A DNA stretch of 64,000 bases, from the NCBI GenBank assembly GCA_964019695.1, contig OZ026515.1, positions 134,474,549 through 134,538,548 on the forward strand, given 5' to 3'. This document shows positions 63,312-64,000 of this stretch, one piece after another. The notes beneath the pieces were generated by a model that worked only from the letters and a program-made list of their open reading frames with translations, ran no database searches and had not been told where the DNA came from. This stretch comes from Loripinus fragilis. Lineage: Eukaryota > Mollusca > Bivalvia > Lucinida > Lucinidae. The position numbers were made by a program, and so were the translations under genes. How positions within the stretch are numbered: the first letter of the stretch is position 1; each line of letters opens with the position of its first letter.

Positions 63312-64000
63312 TATGCTATTTTTTATGAAAATCAAGTGAAGGATGCAGAAGTATAATTCAACTAATAGTTGATTATCTAACCATACCACCGATTGGTTCC
63401 TATCTCTGATAGCTTAAAAAGAGACCCGGACAATGCAGATCACCTGGCAACACAGTGACGGAATAACTCAATAATAGCACTCTGGAAACCATGATCCATT
63501 CACTTGTACGTTTAGGATTTCTGTAGTACCCAACTATAGTATCTTGCTGTAAGTTTGCAGTAAATTTCTTCCACCTTTTTTTGAGATTCTGGAGCCCATG
63601 AGATACTTTACTACTTTCATTGCCCACCTTCCAAGAAAGTAATAGACCAATTGCAGATATTTTTCAACTGTAAAGCTGTGAAAAATGCTGGCAACATAAC
63701 TCAGGTATATGCAATGCTTCAGGATTTGCAAAAACATATGCACTCATTTAATTTTAGTTTATTTTACATTCAAAAATATGCATATTTAGGCAAATACACA
63801 GATTATCTGGGCTTCTGAATCAGCATACAATGAATCCATCATGAAATTGTTCCACTGGAAAACATAATGCTTGCACGAGGTTATAAAACTTATTTCAGGC
63901 TCAAATCAAATAATCATGAAATTTCAATTGCTCGCAAAAAAATATTAAATGCTTAAAGCTATATAGTCTGTTACTTTTAATTTTAGGACTAATGTTTCTA
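63312..64000 (-). other. Mannosidase intron, no exon recognised
   Basis: Open frames at 63400-63627 and 63534-63743 on the minus strand do not resemble the stem or membrane anchor of the mannosidase. The segment 63870-64000 resembles the TTAAAATGC repeat seen near 24000 and 35250. Confidence 0.5.

Noticed and set aside
63400..63627. 75-residue minus-strand frame as a candidate mannosidase exon
   Set aside because: The location fits, but the peptide does not resemble a stem or membrane anchor, and no acceptor and donor pair with the needed phase was evident.

Overview
This looks like nuclear DNA from a lophotrochozoan, most likely a bivalve mollusc. The evidence is split genes with GT-AG introns, strong AT richness, tRNA-derived SINEs, dense hairpin MITEs, a full-length CR1-like LINE, and several tandem-core elements built like the Helentron-derived (pearl-type) elements known from bivalves. 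The species call is an inference from sequence character only. No prokaryotic or organellar gene was seen.

Two host genes converge. On the + strand the last five coding exons of a UCHL5/UCH37-type proteasomal deubiquitinase lie at 2326-2392, 3467-3566, 5381-5473, 6550-6648 and 11242-11301 (stop). On the - strand the last eight coding exons of an ER class I alpha-1,2-mannosidase (MAN1B1-like, glycoside hydrolase family 47) run from 63038 down to a stop at 37884. They join in phase and cover the whole catalytic domain. The N-terminal parts of both genes lie outside the window. Roughly 26.6 kb of repeats separates the two stop codons, and the introns are also filled with repeats.

Layout: 1-11.3 kb is UCHL5 exons among MITEs, plus a tandem repeat split by a 2.3-kb fold-back cassette that itself carries a hAT-like insertion (8.05-11.18 kb). 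At 12.7-14.56 kb is a Helentron-like element with 12 tandem monomers. At 16.9-17.4 kb are three (CA)n arrays in a tandem repeat. At 17.6-21.1 kb is an intact 1182-residue LINE ORF with a 2A-like motif. At 21.8-37.6 kb is a mosaic of MITEs and tandem arrays, including two more tandem-core elements. At 38.3-40.5 kb is a three-layer nest: a hairpin repeat interrupted by a SINE, which is interrupted by a Helentron-like element. At 42.45-52.4 kb is a second three-layer nest: a LINE ORF split by a young LTR retrotransposon whose 3' LTR is split by a 2,991-bp element of unknown class. The rest holds mannosidase exons with SINEs, MITEs and palindromes.

The two host genes act in protein quality control (UCHL5 at the proteasome, MAN1B1 in ER glycoprotein triage), but the sequence does not show that their proximity matters. 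The least explained items are the 2,991-bp insertion, the LTR element's composition and 90-residue ORF, and a hairpin module (GCAAACAGTG stem with exchangeable tip) that recurs in repeats with different flanks.
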